Assembly: GCF_045679555.1 (NCBI RefSeq) | Contig: NC_092090.1 | Location: forward strand, 27,716,202 to 27,780,201 | Source of the DNA: Salvelinus alpinus | Lineage: Eukaryota; Chordata; Actinopteri; Salmoniformes; Salmonidae | DNA length: 64,000 bases | Direction: 5' to 3' | In this document: one piece after another, positions 26,471-43,700 of the stretch | How positions within the stretch are numbered: position 1 is the stretch's first letter | Layout: every line of letters begins with the position of its first letter | Position numbers and translations under genes: made by a program | Notes under the pieces: model-generated | What the model was told of the DNA's origin: nothing | Seen by the model: only the letters and a program-made list of their open reading frames with translations | The model's database searches: none

Positions 26471-29078
26471 CCTATATCACATAACTAGGTCACTCAGGAG
26501 ATGGAACGATAGCAGATTGGACAGATTTGTATGAAATGATAGCATGTTTATTAAGAGGAAATAAAACCAACGTGATATAGTATGACTGTGGACAGATGGG
26601 ACAGGACGGTAGCCTGGATATATGAGCTGGTCTTAGGAAACACAGTCAGTCATATTGAAAAGACTTTGTCCTCTGACTCCTCGTATCCTCTGCTGTAGTG
26701 TCTAGTACTGAACATACATGATAGAGCCCCATTGACCACAGAGCTGAGCCCCACTGGTACAGGTGTAATAGGAGTTGTGCCTTTCGGCCTGTAGGTGTGA
26801 TGGGTTGTCTGTGTCCTCATTAGGGTCCCATAGTGTGAGCGTCCGCTGGTCAGGTGTTGCGCTGAGGGCCGAGTTAGGGGAGTGACATGCCCAGCAGACA
26901 GAAGTGCTAGCTGAGTGGTACCTGGAATCTGCCTGTCCTGTCTCTGTCTGCTGCTCCCTCCACAGACTAGCCTGCCTGTAATCAGCCTCTTTAATGGTTC
27001 CAGCCAGTAATTGCTCTGTATAGCCCCAAGATAGCAATCAAAGGGCTCAGAGATGCTGAATTCCACGCTCTCTCTCTCTCTTTTTGTTTTATCCGCTGCT
27101 TTGTGTTTGGGGGCACTGTAACAAAAGCATCTTGGCATCTGTTTCTTAGTGTTTGAGAGGGGGGAGATCAATTCAAATTGAACTAATGGCAAAATTGATA
27201 TCTCTTTGAAGAGTGAGCCCAGCCCCCGCTTCCCCCGCCTCTGTCTTGTGTGCAGTTTTCCCTGTCCTCTGCTCTCTTATCTTTCAACAATTACAAGACC
27301 TAGTCTAATGGCCCCTTTAAGTTGCCTGCCAGCTGTATTTGCAAAAAAAATGATGTCTTCATCTTTCTAAGACAAATAAAGCTGTGGTGAGTGAGGATCA
27401 TTCTTATGCAGTGTCAATGCCTTTACTCTGAAGTCATGGCTGCATAGGACATCACGCTGTCGATTAGTGAGATGAGCTATGGCTGTGTCCTCAAGTCAGT
27501 TTGGGCCTACAGGTACACGTACACTATGTGTCATTTGTTATGCTCCAGGGACGTGTGTGTCACAGTCACTTGTTTAGTGGAGAGGGAGGGCGGCTACGAA
27601 CGAAGGGGGGCTATGATCAGTACAGCGATGTAGCAGGGTGAGATCATTAGTTAACACAGTGACAAGAGAAGGGGGAGGAGACACCTGCAGCTCAGCAGAT
27701 GTTCAATACATTAGCACTAGCTTGCTCCTCTCCCCAAGCCCCATCCTCCACCCCTCATCCCCAGCCCCCACCAGTCCCAGTACCCATGTAGGCCTAGCCT
27801 GTCAGGTGGGTGGGGGTAACTGATGCACATTGCCTGAAGGAGGCATCAGCCACCAAAATACACCTGCTTCTTATCTCCCACCTATCCTGTATCTAAGTAC
27901 TGACAATGACCCTACAACTCAACACAGAGTACATTACCAGTCCATACCTGTTAATGACATCAGATGCCTTCTACAGTTTCCAGGTCAAAGAGGGAGAGAG
28001 TAAACATGGTGTCCTTTCCACCTGTGAGAGGGTGAGATGCTAACCTGCTTAGAGATCTACCTTGCATGATCCAATGCAAGGAGGTCAAATCTCATCGTTG
28101 GTTAGCACGCACAGCGATGGATAATAATATGTATGAGAAACTGAGAAAGAGAGAGAGAGAGAGGGGGGAGATATAGAGAGATAAGACAGGCAGCAGATAC
28201 CAGAGAAAATAATGAAGAAGTCAAGGGGAAGAGGGTATCAGTACCACAGCTCTGCTGAGAGAGAGAACGAGAGAGAGAAGGGAAAGAGAGAGAGAGTGTT
28301 GGAGCGGGTGAAAGAAAGTAGCGCTGGCCAAGTGTTTGAAGTGTATCACTGTAGGCCAAACATCTGAAGAGGACAAGATTGCAAACATGTCACAGTATTG
28401 CCTGCTTGCACTTAACAGCAGATGTTAGGTCTCTCTAGGCTGGGTAATGGCTCCATACTCAGGTTGGCCTGACCTGATGAATGAATAATGTGCTGCACAA
28501 AAAACTGAAACTGTAACAAGCTCATAACGCCGATCGCAAATCCTTCGCTCTTTTCCTCTTTCACCTTCCCTCCCTTCTCACCCCCACTCCTCCTCTTCTC
28601 CACTACTTCCCTGGTTGCAGAATGCCCAGCCACGCTTCCCGTTTAGTGTGTAATTACTTTGAAGGCGACGGATGCCAATACATTCTCCACACGTAATAGC
28701 ACCGGGGCGATTTAGCTCCTAATTTATGGGCAAGGGGTTCAAAGTTTTAATAATATTTGGCTAGTATCATGGTAGGCCCTGTCTGCTCTGCCGTGATGGA
28801 TGGAGGCAGGATCAAGCCATTGTGATTCTGAGCATGACGAGGTATTGGCACCAAACAAGTTTATACCCCCACAACACAGTCCTTTTTAGGGCTGGCCGTG
28901 GCTGTTCCGAGGCTGGACAGGGCGTGGGAGAAGAGCCGGGGTGGGGGTTCATGAATTATATATATGACTCTCTGAGTGATTGGGCCTGGGCCTGGCCATA
29001 CAGACAACAGAGACAAGAGACAAGGGAGAGAAAGGCTAGCTAGCTGATACGCTGCTGTCCTCTCCTGCTCCACTTCCA
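26471..29078. other. Non-coding DNA, candidate conserved stretch at 28640-28760
   Basis: There is no gene. GA-rich tracts lie at 28146-28170 and 28256-28300. The interval 28640-28760 is unique, mixed in composition and contains TAATTAC and CCTAATTTATGG, so it could be regulatory; this is inference. Confidence 0.45.
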
Positions 29079-29128
29079 TGCTCATGTTTATGTACATTAA
29101 TGATGCTCATGTTTATGTACATTAATGA
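29079..29128 (+). repeat. Perfect 25-bp tandem duplication
   Basis: The 25-bp unit starting TGCTCATGTTTATGTACATT and ending AATGA is present twice in a row without a mismatch. Confidence 0.95.
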
Positions 29129-29593
29129 TCAGAAGCTGGAATAAAACAGTGTCTCTCTATTTGGTTTGGTGTCTGTGTTGGTGCAGTTCATTGGCAGTAA
29201 AATACAAAGCCACGGGCGGAGATGGCGGCTGAAGTGGTGATGAGTTATTTGGGCAGAGCTGGTTGGCTAACAGGCATGGTGTAGGAGGGGCTGTAGTGTT
29301 TTGGTTAATGTGGGTCTGGTTACTGGTTTTATTGGTGTGAGTTAAAGTTCTGAGGTGGTTTAACCCACTGTTTGGGTTAGCTTTAGCTCTTCAGGTTAGT
29401 CCACATCTATTTTGTCTATAAGACCAAACTTAACTTTTCTTAAAATGTTTGAATATTGGCCATACAGCAAAACGTATCAGAATGCAGAATTCATGGTACT
29501 GCATAGCCTTTGACAATTATTTATTTTCATCTAAGTGAAATCCTTTATTCCTTAGGGGGAAAAAAATGTTTTAGAATACTGTACGTATTAGGA
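29129..29593. other. Non-coding DNA, nothing recognised
   Basis: No gene or repeat is supported. Confidence 0.5.
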
Positions 29594-30036
29594 TATACAC
29601 TGAGTGTACAAAACATTAAGAACACATTCCTAATATTGAATTGATTCAATGCTGGCCTATGTTGATTACAATGCTTCCCACAGTTGGGTCAAGATGTCTG
29701 GATGTCCTTTGGGTGGTGAACCATTCTTGATACACACTGGAAGCTGTTGAGTGTTTCAGTTCTTGACACAAATGGGTATGCCTGGAAACTACTACCATAC
29801 CCCATGCAAAGGCAATTCAATATTTTGTCTTACCTATTCACCCTCTGAATTGCACAAACACAATCCATGTTTCAATTGTCTCAAGGCTTAAAAATCCTTC
29901 TTTAACCTTTCTCCTCCCTTTCTTTGATTTAACAGGTGACATCAATAAGGGATCATAGCTTTCAGCTGGATTCATCTGGTCAGTCTATGTCATGGAAATA
30001 GCAGTGTTTTTAATGTTTCCTACGCTCAGTGTATAT
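29594..30036. mobile_element. Non-autonomous DNA transposon with ACTGAGTGTACAAAAC-type ends
   Basis: The left end TATACACTGAGTGTACAAAA is mirrored at the right by ACGCTCAGTGTATA. The interior, for example GCTTCCCACAGTTGGGTCAA and CTCAAGGCTTAAAAATCCTT, matches a Tc1/mariner-derived fossil repeat I know from salmonids. The copy is internally deleted and carries no open transposase frame. The right end has diverged (TTTCCTACGCTCAG in place of the expected inverse of the left end). Confidence 0.75.
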
Positions 30037-32377
30037 GATATATTGCCAACACTTTTTTTAGATTGGTCATATTTGTTTCTTTACAATATAGTAATTAGAA
30101 GAATCTCCCTGCTTGTGCTTTGATTTCTGTCTTGTTTTTAATTCCTCTAGTCTATAGCACCACTGGCAGGTCTAGAATGAGTGCCAGTACATGTTTGTAA
30201 TACACAGAATTAAACATTGCCATTCTGTTTTAATGAACCACTTGTTGGAAGGGCATTGATTCTGAGGACATTAAGCCAGTGGAGCCACACATAAGATAAC
30301 AGAACATTCTTTAATCTAGCTCTGTCCCAGTTCACACTTGACCAGATGGAGATGTTGTTTTTTATCTTTGTAAGGAGAAAAAAATCTCTTTAAAAATTAA
30401 TACATTATTTACACCCACCACTGACTTACTGGCCTGGCGTGTTAAATCAAGTCCACAGCAGGCTCTTTGCTGAGTCCGTCTTAATGACTTCTAAAGCATA
30501 TGCTTTTTAAATCTTTTTTTTTTTGCCTGCTTCTCCTGCTGCAGCTCTGGGCTTTTTTCCCTTTATTAAACCATACACACATGCAAACACACGCAAGCAT
30601 GCACGGTACATACGCACACAAACATGCACACACACACACACACACACTCACACACACATGGAACTGCCTGAATGACTGTATTACACTGTGTCATTTCCAC
30701 AGAGCCCAGTGATTAGAGGGGAGCAGGTCCTCCACTGGCCTGATTAGATCTGGGAAAGGAGACCGAGTGACCCCCCCCCCCCCCCCGGGAATGAGAGGAG
30801 AGGTGGAAGGAGGTAGCAGAAGAGGGAAGAGAGGGGGCCTGACCCAAGGTAGTCTACAGAGCAGCTGCTTTCATTGTCAACATCCCCCAGATAACATCAG
30901 CAGGAGAGGCCGGCAGGTAACTGTTTTACATGGTGTCATCTGGGGTGGGCCACACTGGGCTGGCAGGTTACCACCTGAGATTTATGAAAATGTGGAGTGA
31001 TAAAAGAACAATGGTCCCTGGGCCAGGCAGGGGAGAGGTGTCTTATTCAATGAGCTGTCTTTATCCATGGCTCCATACCAACAAATAGATTGATCTCTAA
31101 GATGAATGCTCCCGCCACTTTGCCATCAATTAGCAAACAAGCCCAATTGTTTGATTGTCTCTGAGGGAAGAAAAATAAAATGCATTTGATACGGGACAAT
31201 CAGAGGAGCAGGTGAGCAGAGAGATAAGTTTCCAGGTCATTGTTCAGGCGACAAGGGGGAGGAAGGGACACAGGTCGGACTCTGGGTGAATTCAATCAAT
31301 TGATGCTGTTTCAAATGATGCTGTTGTGCGATTATGCTGTCCCCTGTGTCATGGGAGATAGTCAGTGTTCAAATGGATGTTGCTTGCCAACATGCTCAGT
31401 GTATGTGATTGTTTAATAAAAAGTCTGATTTCTGCTGTTTATACAATATAATAACTTCATATACATATTTGTACATTATATTTACATTTATAATTAATCA
31501 AAATTATATATAAAATCTGTACATTTCTACTGCAAATGGAGAAAACTAAAGCCTATTGGCACATGGTGTGGATACATTTTCTCCACTCAATAACAGCAGT
31601 GATCCTTACAGATGTTCCATCAGTCAGACATGCATGGCAAGCGTATGTTTTTGTGTTAAGAGGATATGTTTAATTCAACCAGAGAATAATTATTGAAAAT
31701 ACTTGGCTGCAATCCTAATCTGTGGGTCCAATCTGAGCATGAGCCTTAGTGAGATTAAATCTATCCCCACATTTTCCATCCATCCATCTGCTTCAATACA
31801 TCACCCAAGAAATACACATTTTCTTTAGTAGCTAGAAAACAACAGAATTAGGGCCCTGGCCGAGGTATTAGCGCGAGTGTTTACAAAATCAGCGTGGACT
31901 AGAGAGAAAGCCCCCACCCTGGCACAGGAGCATGGTTACACAAAAGGACAGAACAACACTACATTCCTAAAGTTCCTTGACCCCTCCACCCTCCACCGTC
32001 CCACCCCCTCCACCCCATTTCCATTACCCGAGCCTATGACTTTATATGCAATCAGCTTGTATATTGCTTGGATGCATTCTAAAAACCACAGCAACAAATT
32101 TGGGTCTCAAATTGACAGAGGAATTAATCAAAGGGATGATAAAAGAGGTGACATCATCTTTCCAGCTGGAAAGCCTTCCTTCGTTCGTCGGTCGGGGACA
32201 TAGGAGATGGATCCCCTCTTTGCCTGGGTTTTTTCGGCCCGTTGTTAGTTTTTTTATGAGGCAGGAATGGAATGGCAGGTGCCCCTCTGGACCCCTTTGT
32301 CTCTTGGCATCTTGTGGCAGTGGTCCTCATCAGGGAACAGAGATGCTTTGAGAGCTTACATTAGAGGCTTCCGACAC
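30037..32377. other. Non-coding DNA with simple tracts
   Basis: There is no gene. A CA tract lies at 30625-30658 and a run of 16 C at 30771-30786. The stretch 31430-31520 is very AT-rich. Confidence 0.5.
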
Positions 32378-32555
32378 CATGCCTGGGTTAAAATAGTATT
32401 TGTTTTCTTTCAAATACTTAAAATGTTCGATTGAGCCTGTCTGGAGTGCTAAGTAGTCATCTTTGTGGATATTCCATTGGTCCCATTGCATTAGATAAGC
32501 TTAATTAAGCTCAGATAAAGTATTTTACATTTCAAATAGAATTTGAATCCACCTC
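32378..32555 (+). mobile_element. Short inverted-repeat element (MITE), copy 3
   Basis: It begins near CATGCCTGGGTTAAAATAGT and ends TTTCAAATAGAATTTGAATC, a diverged version of the copies at 1714-1899 and 19952-20142. Shared internal blocks include TGTCTGGAGTG and ATATTCCATTGGT. No clear target duplication is seen. Confidence 0.65.
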
Positions 32556-32911
32556 TAGTGGCAGACAGCTGCATTAAAGGCATCTTGTGGATGAGGTTGG
32601 TCACGTCAGGAGATTCATTAAATTCTGTGTGTCAGGCCCGTTTCCAGCCTCCAGCCTGCCACCACTTAGCCTCTGACTGAAGATGCAGGTCACCTGTAAT
32701 AAACACTAAAGATGGCACTGGGAGGAGGGTGGGGGCAGTCGGGGAGAGTGGTCTACTCTAGGGCCAAGGAGGAGGTTGGCGGGAGGGGAGAGTCACGAGA
32801 GACTTTGAGAAGTCCATTTAGAAGGGCATCAGTGGAGTGATACTTCTTTGTTTGGTGTTTATGTATTCATGGTAAAACCGTTGTCTTTTACTTGCTGTTA
32901 GATGCCACAAA
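32556..32911. other. Non-coding DNA, nothing recognised
   Basis: No gene is supported. Confidence 0.5.
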
Positions 32912-33033
32912 TCATATTTCTTAGTTTCCCCAAAGTGTATTTCTAACTTCCCTAAAAGAGTATTTCTTATTTTCCCCAAAGTATATTTCTTAGTTTCCTA
33001 AAATCATATTTATTTGTTTCATCAAAGTATGTT
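32912..33033 (+). repeat. Degenerate 24-bp AT-rich tandem repeat, about 5 units
   Basis: Units of the form ATATTTCTTAGTTTCCCCAA, 23-24 bp each, follow one another with substitutions. Confidence 0.8.
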
Positions 33034-36000
33034 TCAAAATGTGTTATTAATAATTAATATTACATATTTATATAATAACTCTTTAAGCTTTTTTCATATT
33101 TTAGACACCACCATTGTCCATCCTATAGTACACTTCAGTAGGAAGTACAGTATCTCTCCAGTCAGTCAGTTCATATGAGCCTGTCTTCTCCCCAGACATG
33201 TTCATGTATTCTGCTCTGATAGGTCCTGACAGGAGGCTACTCTTACATCACCCAGACACAGCCTGCATGGCGGGGAACATGTCCGCCCATGGCATTTGGG
33301 GATTTGATGATATAGTTACACATGTTCACATATGTCTGGGGGAATTAAGACACTTTACTGCCATTTGGGCTGATGTCTTATTTAACCTCATGGTATTTAC
33401 AACTTAGCTCTGTCTGTCTGCAGCTCAGTGTTGCTGCTTCACACTTTGGCTTATTCCATTTCTCACTTTGCGTTACGCTGCAGCACATCCCAATAAATCA
33501 CCAAATGGCTCCTCTGTCTGCCCAACAACTCACTTTCAGTCCTGCTTGTTTTAGCCCTCTCGCTTTTAATGAGCATGACCAATTGGATATGTGCTATTGG
33601 CAACTGCATAGCTCCTCCAGTACAGCGAGCCATTGTGCATTAGAGTAGCAGGGGACCAGAAAAGGGATGGCTGCATGGACTGTCTCCGGATTTCTAGTTT
33701 TTAGTACGTGTGACGTTCTGTAAATATGGTTCATATGGCTCCCTATCAGCCTGTGGCGTCATATGTAGCACTATGTCAAGTGTACTGTATGTTCTGTACT
33801 GTGAATGTGATTATATGTGCATAAGGTGTCAGTGTGTATGTGTGCTTACACAGCCAAGTGAATGTAGAATACATTTTATGTTACAGTTCAGCAGGGAGGA
33901 AGTATCCTATACAGTCTCGTTACATCACCCATGGAGGTTATTGCAATCAGACACACCACCAGCAGGAAATGGCATAAGAACTGTCATTCATTTCAGTGGA
34001 ATATTATGTTTGTTATTCTCTCTGGTTTTTGAAATGTTGAGGATGTACATGTAATATTGATGTGAAATGTGTTGGGGCTACCCTCTGGCTTAATAGTGAA
34101 CTTGCCAAGCTATTTCTGGTAGTGCCTCAGAGCATTTTCAGTATCTGAGATAGGCATCAGGAATAGAAAGCTACTGTATTTCTGAGGTGACAAAAATGTC
34201 ACTGAGTAAAGAAATGTTTTCCTTTGTTTGAGATAGTTCTGTTTTACCTGTATTCAGGTTTGTGGTGAAATGTGAAAATGAAGCAGGGGTTTAGCTCTAC
34301 GTTTAGACAAAGACTTTTCAAGAATGTTTACAATTTCATGCATGAAGTGTGTTGCATTTTATTTGATGTGAGCATAATTCAAGCTTGCTCCAGATGCATA
34401 TTTTTGTCTCTTTGAAGATGAAAGAAGAGCTGTAAATCTGAGGACAATAACACAACAGATAAAATGCTGCTATCACTATCAATATGTTCAGTCAACAATA
34501 CCCAAGCCCTTATAGATAACCACATTATCCACATCTCAAGAAGTTCTTTAAGTGATTCTTTATTAAGGAGTCTTTAGTAACTTGAAGTACTACTGCTGTG
34601 TTTCTCTACAGCTTCACTAACTTGGTCTGTAACTCCACTGAGGGGATGTTTCTGGTGACCGGGCCTAGTTCAACTGTTTCTATATTCATCCAGAGACCAT
34701 TTTATCCATCAGCTCCTTTAAACACTCCCTCTCTGTGGGAGAATGTGGCCCAATTATCCAGCTGAATCCCACTGCAGGTATCCAAATGTCAGCCGTCCCC
34801 TGTGTTATTTCTTTGTGCTACTGTATCTGCATTGTGGATGCAGTAATTAGTACCTGTGGGACGTTGTCTGTGTGATCAGAGGGCTCAGGGTAAGCATGGC
34901 CTCCATTACGGCTCTGCAGTTGCAGCGTTCAGGCTTGGCTCTTCTGTGCGACTGTGAGAGAGGCCTTGCATTCACCTCGCATGGATCAAACATGGAGGTG
35001 TCATCGGTGCACAGGTATGGAGGCAGGGGCAGCTGATGTATTAGGGAGGGTCTCAGTGTTCTCACAACCTGGAAATGGAGACTGTTCTAAATGTACATTC
35101 ACACGGCTTGGTACAGAATAGAGAATTAGCTGATAGTTTTAAAACATTTCAAATGGAATTACTGTGATGCCACTTGTAAATAATTTGACTATGTCAGTGT
35201 AGGATGTATAGAGGAAGGTTTTACTTAATTGGAGTCTTTTTTAATTATTGTAAATTTGCACATTCAGTTTAGTATCTTTTTCATCACCAGTCTCACAATG
35301 CATGATTTTGATAGATCCCATGCCACACAGCGTATCTTATGCTCATCTTGGTTCTGTAAATTACGTAGGGAAGACTAATAAACCACAAAAAAGGGAATCG
35401 ACTGACGAGGCCTCTCAGTTCAATGTCCCCTGTTTGATATAAGAGCTGTTCTATGCTAAAGCACTCTCTGCTCGTTTTTCCTCTCTCCTCTTTGTCACTT
35501 AAAGAATGCTTGGCGTCTGTGGATTAATTAAGGCCCAAACATTAAATATTGATTGATGCATTATCAGTGGCTCGCAGTCGCCTCCTCTCAGATTGATTTC
35601 CGACGTGATTTATTGTCATATTTGCAGAGTCATTTCACTTGATAACAAAGAGAAATTGCCTTGCAACCTCAGTTACCCCCCTCCGCCTCCACCACCCCCC
35701 ACTACCATTAGCCCCCACATTCACAGTCTCTGGCTCCCTAACACATTCTCTGGTCTCTCTCTGTATCGCTCTTTCTCTCTCTCTCCCCTGACTGTCTTTT
35801 GCTCTTTCTCTTTATTTCCCTTTCTCTCCCTCTTTCTCTGACTTTCGCTCCATCTTTTTTGTCAACCTTTTGTCAATCTCCTACCACTTCGCGGCTGAGC
35901 CATTGTTGCTCCTAGATGTTTCCACTTCCCCATATCAGCACTTACAGTTGACCGGGGCAGCTCTAGCAGGGGAGAAATTTGACGAACTGACTTCTTGTAA

Positions 36001-36718
36001 AGGTGGCATCCTATGACCATGCCACGTTGAAAGTCACTGAGCTCTTCAGTAAGGCCATTTTACTGCCAATGTTTGTCTATGGAGATTGCATGGCTGTGTG
36101 CTGGATTATACACCTGTCAGCAGCGGGTGTGGCTGAAATAACCAAATCAACTAATTTGAAGGTGCGTCCACATACGTTTGTATATATAGTGAATGTACAC
36201 ACACTAACATTTCTGATAGCATTATCTACTGAGCAATGATTGACAAGTGTTAACCATGATACAATACAATGTAGTAGCCAAACCATTTAACGCTTTCTCT
36301 CCCCAGAGAGCTGGAAGTCCGGGATCTGGCTCCAGGGACCATAGCTTCAGCGTGAGTATGTAATAACACAATCCTCTTGACTTTTGATGTAATATTAATA
36401 TGCCACACAGTATTTATGATTTGTGCCTTCCCCATGTCAGCTGTGAACTACATTACTTTTCAGAGGAGGAGTCTGATTTATGAGCTTATGAGCCCCATGT
36501 ATTCACATGATCATTTATACGGCTGATATTTACTGCCAGCTCTCTGGCTGAGGGCCTGATTTCTCTTTACACACAGATTTCATTTGATACAGAACTGTGC
36601 TTCCCCGACATTTACATGTGTCAACTTTTGATCCTTCTTTATTTTTCCCAAATTGACAAATCTGAGGTGATCCTCTGGTCTTGTTAAGTATGTACTACTA
36701 TACATTTCATTTCAGAAT
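33034..36718. other. Gene desert upstream of sall1, candidate regulatory stretches
   Basis: I see no gene. A CT-rich tract lies at 35750-35850. The interval 35515-35665 is free of repeats and rich in homeodomain-like sites (GGATTAATTAAGG, ATTGATTGATG). Such features are typical of conserved non-coding elements near developmental genes, but conservation cannot be judged here. Confidence 0.45.
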
Positions 36719-36810
36719 AATTGATTGGATTTATATAGCACTATTCTACCAACTGAGGTACTCAAAGAGCTTTACAGTAGTAGGGGGAAACTCACCTCAT
36801 TCACCACTGT
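36719..36810 (+). repeat. Fish interspersed repeat fragment
   Basis: The sequence TTGATTGGATTTATATAGCA, then CTACCAACTGAGG and GGGGGAAACTCACCTCAT, matches a repeat I have met widely in teleost genomes. The family name is not certain. Confidence 0.5.
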
Positions 36811-40665
<3,855 letters not shown>

Positions 40666-40752
40666 CAAGGTTGGGGTCAGTTCCATTTCAATTGTAATTT
40701 TTATTTTATTTCCTGAATTGACTGAATCGAAATGGAATTGACCCCAACCTTG
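40666..40752. mobile_element. Fold-back MITE, 87 bp
   Basis: CAAGGTTGGGGTCAGTTCCA at the left is mirrored by GGAATTGACCCCAACCTTG at the right, and the arms continue with a match through CATTTCAATT. I recognise it as a frequent salmonid inverted-repeat element. Confidence 0.8.
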
Positions 40753-43700
40753 TCTGCTAGTTGTTATTGCTCTGCAGACATTTCCTTAGTGTAGTCTACA
40801 CTCAGTGCTTTACGGTGTGGTCCCTATGAAATAAAATAACAGACGGATTTACAAAGAAGGACCTCTACTACTCCTCACTTTACTTTTCCAGACAGTGACA
40901 CATTTCAACCACCATAACCTCAGTTCAGTATAATGTGTGTTTGTGCTTGTTTTAAAGAACAATTCAAATGGAAAGGCGTTCAAAATAAGGCATTATTTTC
41001 TTTATAGGGGCAGAGGGGGAAACATGAATGATGTAGAGAACATCTTGAAATACTCATCTGATATATCTCACGCCACTTTGGCCCAGCATGGAGATAGCAT
41101 GGCAACTGTTGTCCACCCAAGTAAATTGGGATCATTATGCCAACCACGAGAAAGAACACTCTGAACCTGAAATACTTTAATACTGTTAAACATTATTGCA
41201 ATGGCCAACAAATTACAGTACAGCTATAAGATGACACCATTTGAACTAGAATAAAAACACAATTGAAGACAGGGCAAAATTATGTGACGGGAGATTTGCA
41301 GTTCTCTTTGTTGCTATTTTTTTGTGTGATGTACTTACAGTAATGTTAAAGCCTCATACCTCATAGGACCCTCAAACCTCATAACTCCTCAAGGTGTCTA
41401 GAGTAAATATACTGAAGGCAGCTCTCTGTCACAGATATACAGTAGTCCCCGGGTGTACCACTACACCAGCTCTACTTCCCCAAGAGTGCCAGGCGGGGGG
41501 GGCTGGGATTGTGTAGTGGTACACCCGACCTCCCCTCCCATCCCTCTCCTTTGGCTCCAGGCAAGTCAGGGACAAGCGTGAGATCAATAGCCCCTGTTTG
41601 CCCGCAGCAACTCCATTTCTCAGCCGGGACACTGATGCTAACTATCAATAGCAATAAGGGTCTGTCTGAGACAGAGTTAAAGCACTGGCCAACCAGCATG
41701 GCTGTCTGACGGTGGCTGATAAACATCTTGTGACCAGGACTGCTACAAATAACCCACTTGAGATGTTTGAACTTTTCAGGGTTATTTATTGCGAGGACGT
41801 ATGGTTTTCGTGGTGTTCACTGACTTGCTCGCTCTCCCTCCATTTTGTTACGTGCATGCATGGCCTTTTGTGGGGTAGTAAATTACACTGCCTGTTTGGT
41901 TGGTTCACCCGAAGAAACGTCATGTTTAATGTTTGCGAGTGTATGTGGTGTTGTAGGGATCATTTCAAGTGTAATTTAGATTTTTTCTTCCAGGGTCTTA
42001 AAAATACATAAACACTCAGCTTTTTTGGTGATGTCTGTAACTTCTTCAAGATGTTTAAAGTGTTTTGTCCTCCTCTAACTCCCATGTCTGAAGGGATGTG
42101 TGTCAGTGTAATTCTGACTCCATGAAACATTTAACAAACTAAGCATCTCTGTTTCCAAATATAATTTGTCAAAGTCATATGAAAGCAGAATCTGTTTTAA
42201 AAGAATATGAAGGATTCCAGAATTAGAATCTTGGTGGTATTCAGAGTGCCAAGGTGTTTATCATTATTCCAACTCAAGCGAGTGGGTTTCATCAAATACA
42301 ATCAAGTGAATTTGTATCATAACTATGGAGAGTATTTGATGATTGCATCTCTGGCAATGACTGTTTATCTATTGAGAAAACACTCTGGGTCTCTTCGGGG
42401 TTTGGTTGAACTAATGAGAAACAGACATTGAGGTCCAGTGTATGGATTTTACACAAATACTACTATCCTAAATGTATTTATCACATCAGATTGTTAAATA
42501 GAGCAAAACCCACTTATCAAGTGTTGAGCACACAAATACCACTTCCTGCAAAATAACACACAACACCCTGTGTTTGCAACAATACTCTAAATCTTACTTC
42601 AATCAAAAGAGGCAAATAATTCCATTCAAATAGCCTTATACATATGTGTTATTAAACCTGACCTGGGATTTGAGCATGTATGAACAATTTTACAATCGCC
42701 AACCCACAGTGTCCTGTTTTTTGGTGCTGAAAGGAGTTCTCACTCCCCCGCTAACATCCTGAAGCCTGTATGTATACTCTAGCTAAGTGTCTCATGGCTT
42801 AAATACAAGATCAACTGTTGGCTCTCTGCTCTCACACCTCACTCCTTCTGATTGGTAGTAATCCTTTAGGTCAGATACTTATTAATCTACCCACAGCTCT
42901 CAGCACTAGTACCTGGACAACAGCTAACCTGACAACACACACGAAATGGAGAAACAGAGTGCTGGAGAGTGATGACCTCTGGCACCACTGTGACACTTGT
43001 GAATGTTTGCTTGTTTTTTCTCAAACAAGCCAGACCTGAAAGGAGAGGCTGTAACTCCAACTAAGATCATGTAAATACCAACAAGTTCCTATTGATATGG
43101 AGTAATGCTCCAGGAAGTTGTGGAGGGCAACAATGGGGAGACACAATCTGTGGGACAAGTGTAGCAGGGTTGCTAGAGGACAATAGAAGAGGTCTGATCT
43201 CTTAATTAATGGACATCATTCTCTGCAGCATGAGGCAGGTACTGAATTTTAATGCAGACAATTTTTCAAATGTTTCCCTGAAAAATTGCACATTATTTTG
43301 AGTTTTAAAAACGGGAGAATTTCGACAGAAAATATGATTGTATTTTTATTTTTAAGTAAGTTGTCAGTTATTTTGCTGTTATTGCTGATGGAAACTTGAT
43401 ACATCACAAAAATCAAGATGATTGACAGGATGTTAACTTACTTATGAATAAATGTTGTCAGAATATTATTTTGTCAAAATATGTATTGAAATAATTTTAA
43501 CAACTAAGGACATAATATAATATGTAATATCCACAGTTATGTTATCTTGGGGGTTTTGTATCGAATAGTTATAGTTGTATAATACTCTAAACCTTTAGAA
43601 GTAACATAGGCCTACTTTTAATTCTAGCAAGTTAGCACATGGAAAATAAATGACTATGGCTTTGTGTAGCAGGCTGGTCTCTGCATGAAATCCCTTTAAT

